The position numbers were made by a program, and so were the translations under genes. A stretch of 9,116 nt of DNA, taken from assembly GCA_964389805.1 (NCBI GenBank), contig CAYMFU010000242.1, positions 1 to 9,116 on the forward strand. Reading direction: 5' to 3'. Source of the DNA: JAGTVG01 sp964389805 (GTDB taxonomy: Bacteria; Bacteroidota; Bacteroidia; Cytophagales; Cyclobacteriaceae). The notes beneath the pieces are model-generated. The model ran no database searches. It had not been told where the DNA came from and worked only from the letters and a program-made list of their open reading frames with translations. Shown here piece by piece: positions 1 to 6,426 of the stretch. Each line of letters starts with the position of its first letter. The stretch's first letter is position 1.

Positions 1-1
1 A

Positions 2-955
2 GATATTGACGTTGTCTTGTTAACCACTCCACCGGCCTTCAGGCCAGCCATGCTAGAGGCTGCGGTGGCTGCGGGGAAGCATGTGTTTTGTGAGAAACCA
101 ATGGCTGTTGACGCCCAGGGTATACGAAGTGTAATAGCGGCCGCTCAGGTTGCCAAGGAAAAGAAAATATCTCTTGTGTCCGGTTTCTGTTGGAGGTATC
201 ATACTCCGAAGCGGGAAGTTTTTCAGAGAATACATGATGGGGCAATAGGAGAGATCCAGGTGGTTTATAGTACATACAATACAGGAACCTTATGGTCTAT
301 CCCGTACGAAGAGGGCTGGACAAAAATGACTAAGCAGATGCGTAACTGGTACTACTATAATTGGCTGTCAGGTGACCATATTGTAGAACAAGCCATTCAT
401 AGTATCGATATGGGATCATGGGCCATGAACGATATGCAGCCAAAGTCTGTAACGGCCACAGGGGGGAGACAGGTAAGAACAGAGGAGATCTATGGAAATA
501 TATATGACCACTTTGCTATAGAATATGAATATGCAAATGGCGCCAAAGCTTTCCATTTCAGCAGGCAACAGAAGAATTGTTCACGTGCATACCATGTTGA
601 GGTGTGGGGTACCAAGGGAAAGGCTATTATTGATGTAATAAGAAGGGTTGACGAGATAACCGGTGAGAATCCATGGCGATATCGGGGTGATGGAAATGAC
701 ATGTACCAGCAGGAGCATGATGAGCTGTTTGCCTCCATCAGGTCCGGAAATCTTATGAATGACGGTGAATGGATGTCGCAAAGTAATATGATGGCCATAA
801 TGGGACGAATGGCAGCTTATACAGGTCAGACCATATCTTATGAGGATGCGTTAAAATCTAAAGAGGTTATAGGACCCCCAATTGATAAGTATTCCTGGGA
901 TCTGGAATTTGAAGGTCCTCCGGTGGCCATGCCTGGAGAAACCAAATTTAAGTAA
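2..955 (+). CDS. Gfo/Idh/MocA family oxidoreductase, 3' part (5' end outside window)
   Basis: NAD(P)-dependent sugar or polyol dehydrogenase of the Gfo/Idh/MocA superfamily. The frame is open from base 2, so the TTG at 17 is not the start and the nucleotide-binding N-terminus lies outside the window. About 317 residues are visible. They begin in the late Rossmann fold (DIDVVLLTTPP). The family's EKP motif, whose lysine is catalytic, follows at about residues 31-33, then GFCWRYH. A GDHIVEQAIHSID segment at about residues 124-136 carries the conserved catalytic-site histidine. The rest is the alpha/beta C-terminal domain, ending in a proline-rich tail. The TIM-barrel isomerase gene begins 28 bp after the stop on the same strand, so the two are probably co-transcribed. 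Such pairs are common in Bacteroidota sugar-catabolism loci, including 3-keto-sugar pathways. The substrate cannot be read from the sequence. Confidence 0.93.
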   Translation, partial: DIDVVLLTTPPAFRPAMLEAAVAAGKHVFCEKPMAVDAQGIRSVIAAAQVAKEKKISLVSGFCWRYHTPKREVFQRIHDGAIGEIQVVYSTYNTGTLWSIPYEEGWTKMTKQMRNWYYYNWLSGDHIVEQAIHSIDMGSWAMNDMQPKSVTATGGRQVRTEEIYGNIYDHFAIEYEYANGAKAFHFSRQQKNCSRAYHVEVWGTKGKAIIDVIRRVDEITGENPWRYRGDGNDMYQQEHDELFASIRSGNLMNDGEWMSQSNMMAIMGRMAAYTGQTISYEDALKSKEVIGPPIDKYSWDLEFEGPPVAMPGETKFK

Positions 956-983
956 TTGAAGCTGATATATAAAATTAATTAAT

Positions 984-1889
984 ATGCAACGAAAAGAATT
1001 TATTAAGGCCAGTGCCGGTCTCGTAGGCTTATCACTCGTGAATCCACTTTCGGTTGCCAGCAAAACAAGTGGAATGTTTTCAGCGAAACCTGACATTAAG
1101 ATATGTTTGAAATTTGGCATGGTTAAAGGAAATATGTCCATATTAGACAAATTCCAAATGCTGAAGGATATTGGTTTTGATGGGGTGGAGATGGATAGCC
1201 CCAATAATCTTAATAATGATGAGATAATAGAAGCAAGTAAAAAAACAGGATTGGAGATACCAGGGGTAATCAATTCAGTGCATTGGAAAAGCCCTATATC
1301 CCATCCGGATGCAGAGGTCCGGGAAAAATGTGTGGAGGCTATGAAGACCTCCCTGAATGATTGTAAAGCTTATGGCGGCACCACCGTTTTATTGGTCCCT
1401 GGGGTAGTGAGTAATGAAGTATCTTATGATGATGCTTATAAGCGTTCACAGGAAGAGATCAGAAAATTGATACCTTTTGCTGAAGAAACCGGGATCAAGA
1501 TAGCCATTGAAAATGTATGGAATAACTTTCTGATCAGTCCAATGGAGGCTGCCAGGTATATTGACGAATTGGATAGTAAAATGGTAGGTTGGTATTTTGA
1601 TGTGGGAAATATCGTCCGATACGGTTGGCCGGAGCAATGGATCCGAATTCTGGATAAACGGATCATGAAAATCGATGTCAAAGAATACAGCCGTAAAAAA
1701 CAATCGGATGAAGGGATATGGAAGGGATTCGATGTGGAGTTGATGGAAGGTGACTGCAACTGGCCCGCTGTAATGGAGGCCCTCGATGACATTGGATATA
1801 ATGGCTGGGCCTCTGCTGAAGTGCCTGGTGGGGACAGGCAACGGCTGGAAGACATATCAAAAGGTATGCAGAAGATCTTTAAAAGTTAA
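984..1889 (+). CDS. Exported sugar phosphate isomerase/epimerase-like TIM-barrel protein
   Basis: 301 residues of the xylose-isomerase-like TIM-barrel family (AP endonuclease 2 fold). The N-terminus MQRKEFIKAS followed by a hydrophobic stretch (residues 11-26) resembles a Tat signal, but the twin arginine is Arg-Lys. The mature barrel starts around residue 36. Family metal ligands are visible as E176 (IAIENVW), D206 (WYFDVGN) and E279 (SAEVPGG). The usual histidine of the HxKD motif is replaced by D231 (KIDVKEY). The stretch from ENVWN to YGWPEQWIRIL resembles hexulose-6-phosphate isomerase / L-ribulose-5-phosphate 3-epimerase (UlaE) relatives, but an exported protein is unlikely to see phosphorylated sugars, so the UlaE reaction should not be transferred. 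ATG 984 is chosen because the signal starts there; no Shine-Dalgarno is seen, as is usual in Bacteroidota. It follows the dehydrogenase gene by 28 bp and converges on the epimerase gene at 1992. Confidence 0.9.
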   Translation: MQRKEFIKASAGLVGLSLVNPLSVASKTSGMFSAKPDIKICLKFGMVKGNMSILDKFQMLKDIGFDGVEMDSPNNLNNDEIIEASKKTGLEIPGVINSVHWKSPISHPDAEVREKCVEAMKTSLNDCKAYGGTTVLLVPGVVSNEVSYDDAYKRSQEEIRKLIPFAEETGIKIAIENVWNNFLISPMEAARYIDELDSKMVGWYFDVGNIVRYGWPEQWIRILDKRIMKIDVKEYSRKKQSDEGIWKGFDVELMEGDCNWPAVMEALDDIGYNGWASAEVPGGDRQRLEDISKGMQKIFKS

Positions 1890-1991
1890 CTAGGGTCAAT
1901 TAATCCTTAGACTATGGCCGATATGTGGATCCGCCTGTTACTGCCTCTGAAATTTTATTTGGTATAAATCGTTTTTTATAGATACTGCCAA

Positions 1992-3068
1992 TTAAAATAG
2001 TGGTTCCATCCCCAGACCTGGAGACTCCCAGGGCATAATATCCGGTCCGCAATAGCTGTATCCACCTAGGAAAGGATCAGATGACATTAACAACGGGGTA
2101 TCCAGATCTATATATTTGATAGGTGCATACCCCATAGCAATGGAAACTGAACAACCCATTGCAATTCTGGTCTCTATCATTCCACCTATCATTAGGTCTA
2201 GCCCGTGTGAAAGTGCTGTTGAAGCAATATCAAGGCTGTTAAAGACACCGGTCTTCATGATTTTCAGATTCACTGCATCCGCTGAATTGTATTTTATAAC
2301 CTGTTGCAGGTCTTTTTTGGAAAAGACTGACTCATCTGCAGCTATGGGTACTTTCAAAAGCTTTTTCAAGCGTCCCATACCTATATGATCATATCGGTTC
2401 AGGGGTTGTTCAAGCAGAATAACATCACAATTCTTTGCCAGTAATTCCCGGGTAAATTCAAGGGCCTGGTTTTCTTCAAAGGCCTGATTGGCATCGATAA
2501 TAAATTGAAGACTTTCAAACTTCTGATTTATTTTCGTAATCAGATCAATTTCTTTTTGATGGTCAGAACCGACCTTTATTTTTAAAGTCCTGAATTCTTT
2601 ATTGTACCATTTTTCAGCCAATTTCATTGACCGTTCGATTGACAATATGGGAATAGTAATATCAGTTTGGAGGATTTCCTGATTTAAACCCCCGAAATAG
2701 GACCACAAAGGTATCTCCAGGGAACGGGTTAAAGCATCCAGCATACTGATTTCTATTCCGCATTTGACGGAAGGACTGGTTGGTAGTGCTTCTTCGAGCA
2801 TTTGACTTAAAGCACGAATATTGTTTAATGATTTGCTTATGAGAGACGGGGAGATGTCCTTGAATTTCTCTGTGCAGGCTTCTATATTCTCTCCGGCAAG
2901 CTCCGGGAAGGGGGTAATTTCGCCATAACCTGTTACCCCATTGTCCAATGTTAAGGCCACAAGAAGGCTTTGTACTTTTGGCACACTGCCTTGTGAAATG
3001 GTAAAAGTATCCGTTAGTTCGACATTAAGTGCACGGATGTCAAGATTTTCAATGATTAGTGCTCTCAT
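1992..3068 (-). CDS. Dipeptide epimerase (L-Ala-D/L-Glu epimerase type), enolase superfamily
   Basis: 358 residues, full length for the mandelate racemase/muconate lactonizing enzyme family. The N-terminal capping domain covers about residues 1-125. The barrel carries the acid/base lysines of the KxK motif (K163, K165), the metal ligands D192 (IDANQ), E220 (LLEQP) and D245 (AADES), and the opposite lysine K269 (NLKIMK). A DLD motif at 321-323, just after the eighth strand, marks dipeptide epimerases, where it binds the dipeptide's ammonium group; this separates it from muconate cycloisomerase and o-succinylbenzoate synthase. The end (GPDIMP...PGLG) also fits. Known members epimerise L-Ala-D-Glu from peptidoglycan turnover or other dipeptides, in the cytoplasm; the exact dipeptide is not determined here. 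The gene is transcribed alone: it converges with the gene before it and lies about 195 bp downstream of the HTH gene. No peptidase or peptide transporter is nearby in the window. Confidence 0.9.
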   Translation of the reverse strand: MRALIIENLDIRALNVELTDTFTISQGSVPKVQSLLVALTLDNGVTGYGEITPFPELAGENIEACTEKFKDISPSLISKSLNNIRALSQMLEEALPTSPSVKCGIEISMLDALTRSLEIPLWSYFGGLNQEILQTDITIPILSIERSMKLAEKWYNKEFRTLKIKVGSDHQKEIDLITKINQKFESLQFIIDANQAFEENQALEFTRELLAKNCDVILLEQPLNRYDHIGMGRLKKLLKVPIAADESVFSKKDLQQVIKYNSADAVNLKIMKTGVFNSLDIASTALSHGLDLMIGGMIETRIAMGCSVSIAMGYAPIKYIDLDTPLLMSSDPFLGGYSYCGPDIMPWESPGLGMEPLF

Positions 3069-3263
3069 ATAATAAAAAACGAATGTAAATATACAGAATG
3101 CCTCTTAAATGCCAGGCAACATTCATTCAGATATAAATACTATTTCTCCAATATCAGATGCGAGTTAACTTAGAAAAATGATGAATAGTTTGGGTAAGCA
3201 TTCTGGTGAGCATGTGTGAACATTACACAATCTTCTAACTTTATGTTAAATAAAAAAGGATGA

Positions 3264-3581
3264 CTAAGATGTCGCTCCTTCTTTTGCCTTTTGCTTTCTC
3301 GTTTCGAGCTTCTCATTTTCTGAAAGAAACATTTCGCCAATCTCGTAGTAGATCCAGTTCATGTTAACGTCGAACTTCTGTGCTATAAACCATAAGATGT
3401 AGGGAGGTACAGCTTGTCGTCCGTTCTCAATGGAACCGATAATATCCCGGCTCACTTTAATCTCTGAAGCAAAGGTGGCTTGAGAATATCCCATAGACAA
3501 GCGAACCATTCGCATCCGGTCATTGAGGTTCTTTTCGGCTCCCTTTTTAAGGGTGGTAAGACCCTCTTCTTCCTGGTACAT
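3264..3581 (-). CDS. XRE-family helix-turn-helix protein (possibly the surviving half of a tandem-HTH protein)
   Basis: 105 residues from the first ATG. A Cro/C1-type HTH domain spans about residues 20-76: RMRMVRLSMGYSQATFASEI is the first helix-turn part, SRDIIGSIENGRQAV the recognition helix, and FDVNMNWIYYEIGEMF the usual closing segment of Bacteroidota XRE proteins. The tail is charged (Glu/Lys-rich) without further domains. It is a likely DNA-binding regulator of unknown target. GGAG lies six bases before ATG 3581, so this start is usable. However, the frame is open for 43 more codons upstream and these encode a second closing segment (see next entry). The protein may therefore be the expressed C-terminal half of a once larger, two-domain regulator. 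It lies downstream of palindrome R2 and the FAD gene. Confidence 0.75.
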   Translation of the reverse strand: MYQEEEGLTTLKKGAEKNLNDRMRMVRLSMGYSQATFASEIKVSRDIIGSIENGRQAVPPYILWFIAQKFDVNMNWIYYEIGEMFLSENEKLETRKQKAKEGATS

Positions 3582-3710
3582 GTAAGGCTCCAGGTCTTTT
3601 ATGGTAAACGGCTCGTGTACGCCACCTGCATATAGCCATTCTTTTCTGACCGGGAAAATACTGCAAAGGTTTTCAGTTATGTTTCCACAACGGTTAAGTA
3701 TAAAAAGTGT
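3582..3710 (-). pseudogene. Remnant of an upstream HTH domain, in frame with the XRE gene, no start codon
   Basis: The XRE frame continues upstream of ATG 3581 for 43 sense codons to a TGA at 3711-3713, with no ATG, GTG or TTG. The segment reads IFPVRKEWLYAGGVHEPF near its middle. This aligns with the closing segment of the intact domain, FDVNMNWIYYEIGEMF: both have F-x-V, a tryptophan followed by Ile/Leu-Tyr, and a final acidic-x-Phe. That suggests a tandem-HTH protein whose first domain was cut. The first codons of the open frame (about 3685-3710) belong to palindrome R2, so the junction lies near 3684. The homology is judged by eye on a short stretch; an alternative is chance openness of a 129-bp frame. 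Confidence 0.5.
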
Positions 3711-3764
3711 TCATATAAATATTGAGTAAATAGGTTTGGATTTTAGCACAGTTCATTGTTGTAG
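3685..3764. repeat. Imperfect palindromic repeat R2 (related to R1)
   Basis: Ends CCACAACGGTTAA (left) and GTTGTAG (right) can pair at 6 of 7 terminal positions, enclosing about 65 bp with little perfect pairing. On the minus strand it begins CTACAACAA and ends TTAACCGTTGTGG. R1 on the same strand begins GCACAACAA and ends AAACCGTTGTAGC. Both also carry AAACCTAT inside. It lies about 10 bp beyond the stop of the FAD gene and abuts the truncated HTH reading frame. The family is not identified. The layout (paired terminal boxes around an imperfect stem) recalls integron attC sites or RAYT-mobilised REP elements, but the terminal boxes do not match the attC consensus exactly. Confidence 0.5.
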
Positions 3765-3774
3765 TTAGTAACTC

Positions 3775-5487
3775 TTACTCTATTATTTGTCCTTGACTGA
3801 TCAACTCTTCACGTAACTTGTTGTATTCCAAATCTTGAACAGCTGTATTTTCCTGAATAGCTAAACTAGCAATAGTAGCTGCACTTTGGCCAAGGATCAT
3901 GAATACAGGCTCCATACGAATGGACCCGAATGCGATGTGCGTTGCACTGAGACATACTGGGATAATCAAGTTGGTACATTCTTCTTTTTTAGGTACAATG
4001 GAGCGAAAACTTATTGGATAAGGAGCATTCAAATGAGCTTCCACATTTCCCTCATTAGACACGAATCCCTCTGAATTAACGTAACGCTTTATATGATGGG
4101 AATCCATGCCATAGGCTGCCATACCGATTGGATCATCGACTATATTAATTCCTTCACAGTTTTTCTGGGTCATGACATAAGCGCCGATCATACGTCGAGC
4201 TTCTCTAATATATAATTGTTGCTGCCAGCCATCATCGCGCTCATATTCATCTTTGCAGGTTCCCCACTGCGACACCTTGTCTCTTACTTTTTCTGGAATA
4301 CGTGGATGATAGGCCAGTGTCCACATCAATCCCTGTTGATACTGACGATGTCGTTCCACAAACCTTTCGCGTTCTTCATATGAAGCTTCAGGGTAATCCC
4401 AGTTCTGTCCTATGAAATCGCTTGAAAATCCTTTTTGATTGTTGGTATCAGTTTTCCGGTTGGGCATGGCTGAATTGATCCAGGGAAGAAGAGGATCACC
4501 GTAAGAATACATCCCTTCTAGTGGCCCCTCAGCTGCTTCATAATTGCGGAACAGAAGTTCATACTCCAGTTCATTATAATTCTCTGGCTTCTTGAAAGGG
4601 ATTCTGTTTTCGGGATGATCTGTTAGGGTCATTCGGAAGCAGTAGGCCTGTATTCTTTTGTCGCCCTGTCCTTCAGTGCCTGGGCCTCCTTCTGCTATAA
4701 AAGGCAGGAGTCCACTTGAAGGATCACCTTTCACAATGTAGGGATCCACGCCATCAATGAAATTATGATGTACACCGTTATGCGAAATCGTACCAAGAAG
4801 TGTTTTGCCATATTCGTTGGCCTGTATACCGTTTAAGGATTCTCCGTATTCAGAATTGAATTCTCTGCCCACAGTATAAGATATTCCGGCAGCCGCCATC
4901 AGATCCCCTTCATAGGTCGCATCAATAAAAACCTTTCCATGGTATGTATCACCCGATTCCATTGAAATGGATTTAATGGCATTAGCAACTCTCGATATGC
5001 CTGTTGCTCTGTTAAGCCTCTGGTTATAGACTATAGCTATGTCAAGATTCTTGATCATATCCTGATAAACTTTTAAAGAAGCCGAAGGCTCAAATGTCCA
5101 CATGGCATCTTCGTCCTTCTCGGAACGTGTTTGTCCCCCATCCTTGTATTCGGATCTGTGTTGCCAGCCCCAATTTTCAGGATCCTCGTAATACCTTTTA
5201 ATGTTCCTGTAAAATTCACGGGAAATTCCTCCAATAACCTGCTTATTACCAATGTCAGTCTGCCCAAGACCCCCCGTTGTCAACCCACCCAAACGATTAG
5301 TTGGTTCAATTAAAACTACCGACTTTCCAGATCTTGCCGTTTGAATGGCAGCCGAGATACCTGCCGAAGTGCCTCCATAAATAATAACATCTGCAGAATT
5401 CTGATCATTGTCGCATTTACAGCTGCTCAACAAAGCAACTATAACTGTAAGTGGGAATATCACTAATAATATCGGTGCTGGTTTCAT
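3775..5487 (-). CDS. FAD-dependent oxidoreductase, putative lipoprotein (FAD_oxidored family)
   Basis: 570 residues. The N-terminus is a lipoprotein signal: a hydrophobic run (about 6-20) and lipobox LLSSC with Cys23, followed by an Asp-containing KCDND segment. A Rossmann dinucleotide-binding motif follows directly: VIIYGGTSAGISAA (34-47), with Glu61 ending the second strand as the FAD-ribose acid. Then comes NRLGGLTTGGLG (64-75), characteristic of the FAD_oxidored group (PF12831 type). VFIDATYEGDLMAAAG is the usual second FAD-contact segment, and a C-terminal GQSAATIASLA segment closes the FAD domain. Members oxidise unknown, often carbohydrate-derived, substrates, and are frequent in Bacteroidota glycan loci. 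Being a lipoprotein, it should act in the periplasm or at the outer membrane. The gene is flanked by palindromes R1 (upstream) and R2 (downstream), which makes its insertion as a unit conceivable. ATG 5487 is chosen because the signal peptide starts there. Confidence 0.9.
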   Translation of the reverse strand: MKPAPILLVIFPLTVIVALLSSCKCDNDQNSADVIIYGGTSAGISAAIQTARSGKSVVLIEPTNRLGGLTTGGLGQTDIGNKQVIGGISREFYRNIKRYYEDPENWGWQHRSEYKDGGQTRSEKDEDAMWTFEPSASLKVYQDMIKNLDIAIVYNQRLNRATGISRVANAIKSISMESGDTYHGKVFIDATYEGDLMAAAGISYTVGREFNSEYGESLNGIQANEYGKTLLGTISHNGVHHNFIDGVDPYIVKGDPSSGLLPFIAEGGPGTEGQGDKRIQAYCFRMTLTDHPENRIPFKKPENYNELEYELLFRNYEAAEGPLEGMYSYGDPLLPWINSAMPNRKTDTNNQKGFSSDFIGQNWDYPEASYEERERFVERHRQYQQGLMWTLAYHPRIPEKVRDKVSQWGTCKDEYERDDGWQQQLYIREARRMIGAYVMTQKNCEGINIVDDPIGMAAYGMDSHHIKRYVNSEGFVSNEGNVEAHLNAPYPISFRSIVPKKEECTNLIIPVCLSATHIAFGSIRMEPVFMILGQSAATIASLAIQENTAVQDLEYNKLREELISQGQIIE

Positions 5488-5513
5488 ATAAATTTTATGC
5501 TATTTGGTTATTT

Positions 5514-5580
5514 GCTACAACGGTTTGGCTACGAACAGTAGCATCCCGCAGGACGCTATTTCTTATAGGTTTTGTTGTGC
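5514..5580. repeat. Imperfect palindromic repeat R1, attC-like in shape
   Basis: A 67-bp element between the HNH gene (stop at 5585) and the FAD gene (start at 5487). The ends GCTACAAC and GTTGTGC pair with one bulge. The middle forms a strong hairpin: 5539-5546 (TAGCATCC) with 5551-5558 (GGACGCTA), seven of eight pairs, loop CGCA. Between them the arms pair only partly (GGTTTGG against ATAGGTTTT does not). The terminal boxes recur in R2. Terminal inverted boxes with an imperfect extrahelical stem resemble integron attC sites in shape, but the boxes deviate from RYYYAAC/GTTRRRY and no integrase is in view. It could also be a REP-type element or act as a transcript-end structure for the HNH gene. 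Confidence 0.6.
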
Positions 5581-5584
5581 ATAG

Positions 5585-5908
5585 TTATTTTAATTTTGGA
5601 GGATTCTTAATCGCTTCTTTTACTACTTGAGAAACAGTTTCTTCCGTTATTTCATTTCTTTTACAATAGTCGCTCTGAAGCCAATCCTCTAGTAGTTTAG
5701 CCCCCTTACTGGCATTGCATGACATGCAACAAAGTGAAATATTATCGATGTCGTTTATTCTAATGTCATTGACAATATGTTCCCATGATGGCTTTGATTT
5801 TCGAGACATATTATTTTCATCGAACTCAAATCCACAATAAACACATCTTAAATCCCTTTCTTTGACAATGTCTTCTACATGTTTTGGTGTTCCCCAACGA
5901 TTTGCCAT
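5585..5908 (-). CDS. Small HNH endonuclease
   Basis: 107 residues with a complete HNH zinc-finger nuclease core. CVYCG (Cys22, Cys25) and CMSCN (Cys61, Cys64) are the zinc knuckles. WEH with His44 is the first HNH residue, Asn56 a middle position, and NASKG (65-69) the closing motif. A leading basic helix (MANRWGTPKH) and a Lys/Pro-rich tail flank the core. This should be a metal-dependent DNA nuclease. Its role could be restriction, homing or cassette-associated nicking, and cannot be decided here. It starts two bases after the stop of the Mrr fragment and has its own strong Shine-Dalgarno, so it can be translated although the upstream gene is broken. Palindrome R1 begins five bases beyond its stop, like the 3' site of a gene cassette. 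All catalytic-looking residues are present, so it appears intact. Confidence 0.85.
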   Translation of the reverse strand: MANRWGTPKHVEDIVKERDLRCVYCGFEFDENNMSRKSKPSWEHIVNDIRINDIDNISLCCMSCNASKGAKLLEDWLQSDYCKRNEITEETVSQVVKEAIKNPPKLK

Positions 5909-5910
5909 AA

Positions 5911-6192
5911 TTAATCCTCCTCAAAAAAGTCATTGTCAAGTTCTTTAACCTCATAGACAGTTTTTACTTGAACTCCAACGTTATATTGGTGCATCAAGTC
6001 ATCCAATTTGGCACCGTCAATCAGTATTATTGAATGATGTGCTTCTCTTGCCTTTTTAATAGCGGAATCGTCAAAAGTAGAAGTGGTAATGAATACTCCT
6101 TTACTTGTATCACCGCTCATAGCTCCAATGAAATTTCTTATGTCCTTTTCACGCACTTTGTTTTCATTGTAGCGCTTTGCTTGAGTATAAAT
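5911..6192 (-). pseudogene. Mrr-type restriction endonuclease, C-terminal remnant
   Basis: 93 sense codons lie between an in-frame TAG (6193-6195) and the TAA at 5911. They match the C-terminal part of Mrr-family type IV restriction enzymes, which cut modified DNA. IYTQAKRYN contains the QxK half of the catalytic site. RNFIGAMSG and GVFITTSTF follow, then IILIDGAKLDDLM, YNVGV, and an acidic end (FFEED). The catalytic aspartate region and the whole N-terminal winged-helix DNA-binding domain are missing. Leu-Asp just before the TAG may continue the homology (the family has LD-x-IY here), after which further stops follow at 6211-6213 and 6220-6222. A GTG at 6154-6156 could start an 81-residue product, but this would lack the QxK motif. 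It is taken as a dead gene. Confidence 0.8.
5916..5922 (-). promoter_or_regulatory. Strong ribosome binding site of the HNH gene
   Basis: On the minus strand GAGGAGG stands seven bases before ATG 5908, inside the last codons of the Mrr remnant (Glu-Glu-Asp). It is the best Shine-Dalgarno in the window; most other starts here have none. It fixes the HNH start and makes translation independent of the broken upstream gene. Confidence 0.7.
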
Positions 6193-6293
6193 CTAATCTA
6201 AAAAAGTGTATTATGACGGTTAAAGAGAAAAGAGATATTAAGAAATAATCAATTGTATTTTTTTAAGAAATGGTTTTAAGGGTATAAAAGAGA

Positions 6294-6316
6294 AATCCCG
6301 CTGGTTAGGCGGGATT
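6294..6316 (-). terminator. GC-rich hairpin, probable intrinsic terminator
   Basis: Perfect 8-bp stem AATCCCGC / GCGGGATT with a 7-base loop, in very AT-rich surroundings. On the minus strand the stem is followed by TTCTCTTTT, a broken U-tract; on the plus strand no such tract follows. It lies about 110 bp beyond the stop of the 57-codon ORF and would insulate the Mrr/HNH side from it. Confidence 0.6.
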
Positions 6317-6426
6317 CATAGCTATCGTTTTTGACAATTTGGCTTTAATCGTTTTAAAACAAAGCTTATATTAATTATCGCTGATCTTTTTTTATTTAAG
6401 TTCTGGTTGATCGGGCCCTTTACTAA

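Noticed and set aside
490..798. 102-codon minus-strand ORF inside the Gfo/Idh/MocA gene
   Set aside because: It is antisense to a clearly conserved coding frame, its composition is Ser/Phe-rich without domains, and the same applies to the other overlapping ORFs within the large genes.
1890..1910. Weak inverted repeat CTAGGG / CCTTAG between the convergent genes
   Set aside because: Six pairs including one G-U, no U-tract after it. It is too weak to call a terminator.
3085..3120. Possible Bacteroidota promoter (TATATTTAC, with GTTG upstream) before the dipeptide epimerase gene
   Set aside because: The -7 box lacks the final G of TAnnTTTG, the -33 element is poor and the spacing of about 23 is long, so it is compatible with chance in AT-rich DNA.
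3213..3229. TGTGT/ACACA inverted repeat downstream of the HTH gene
   Set aside because: Only five base pairs with a 7-base loop, without a T-run. It could be an operator but nothing supports it.
5514..5580. R1 as a true integron attC site
   Set aside because: The shape is similar, but the terminal boxes deviate from RYYYAAC and GTTRRRY and no IntI-type integrase is seen. It is reported only as an attC-like palindrome.
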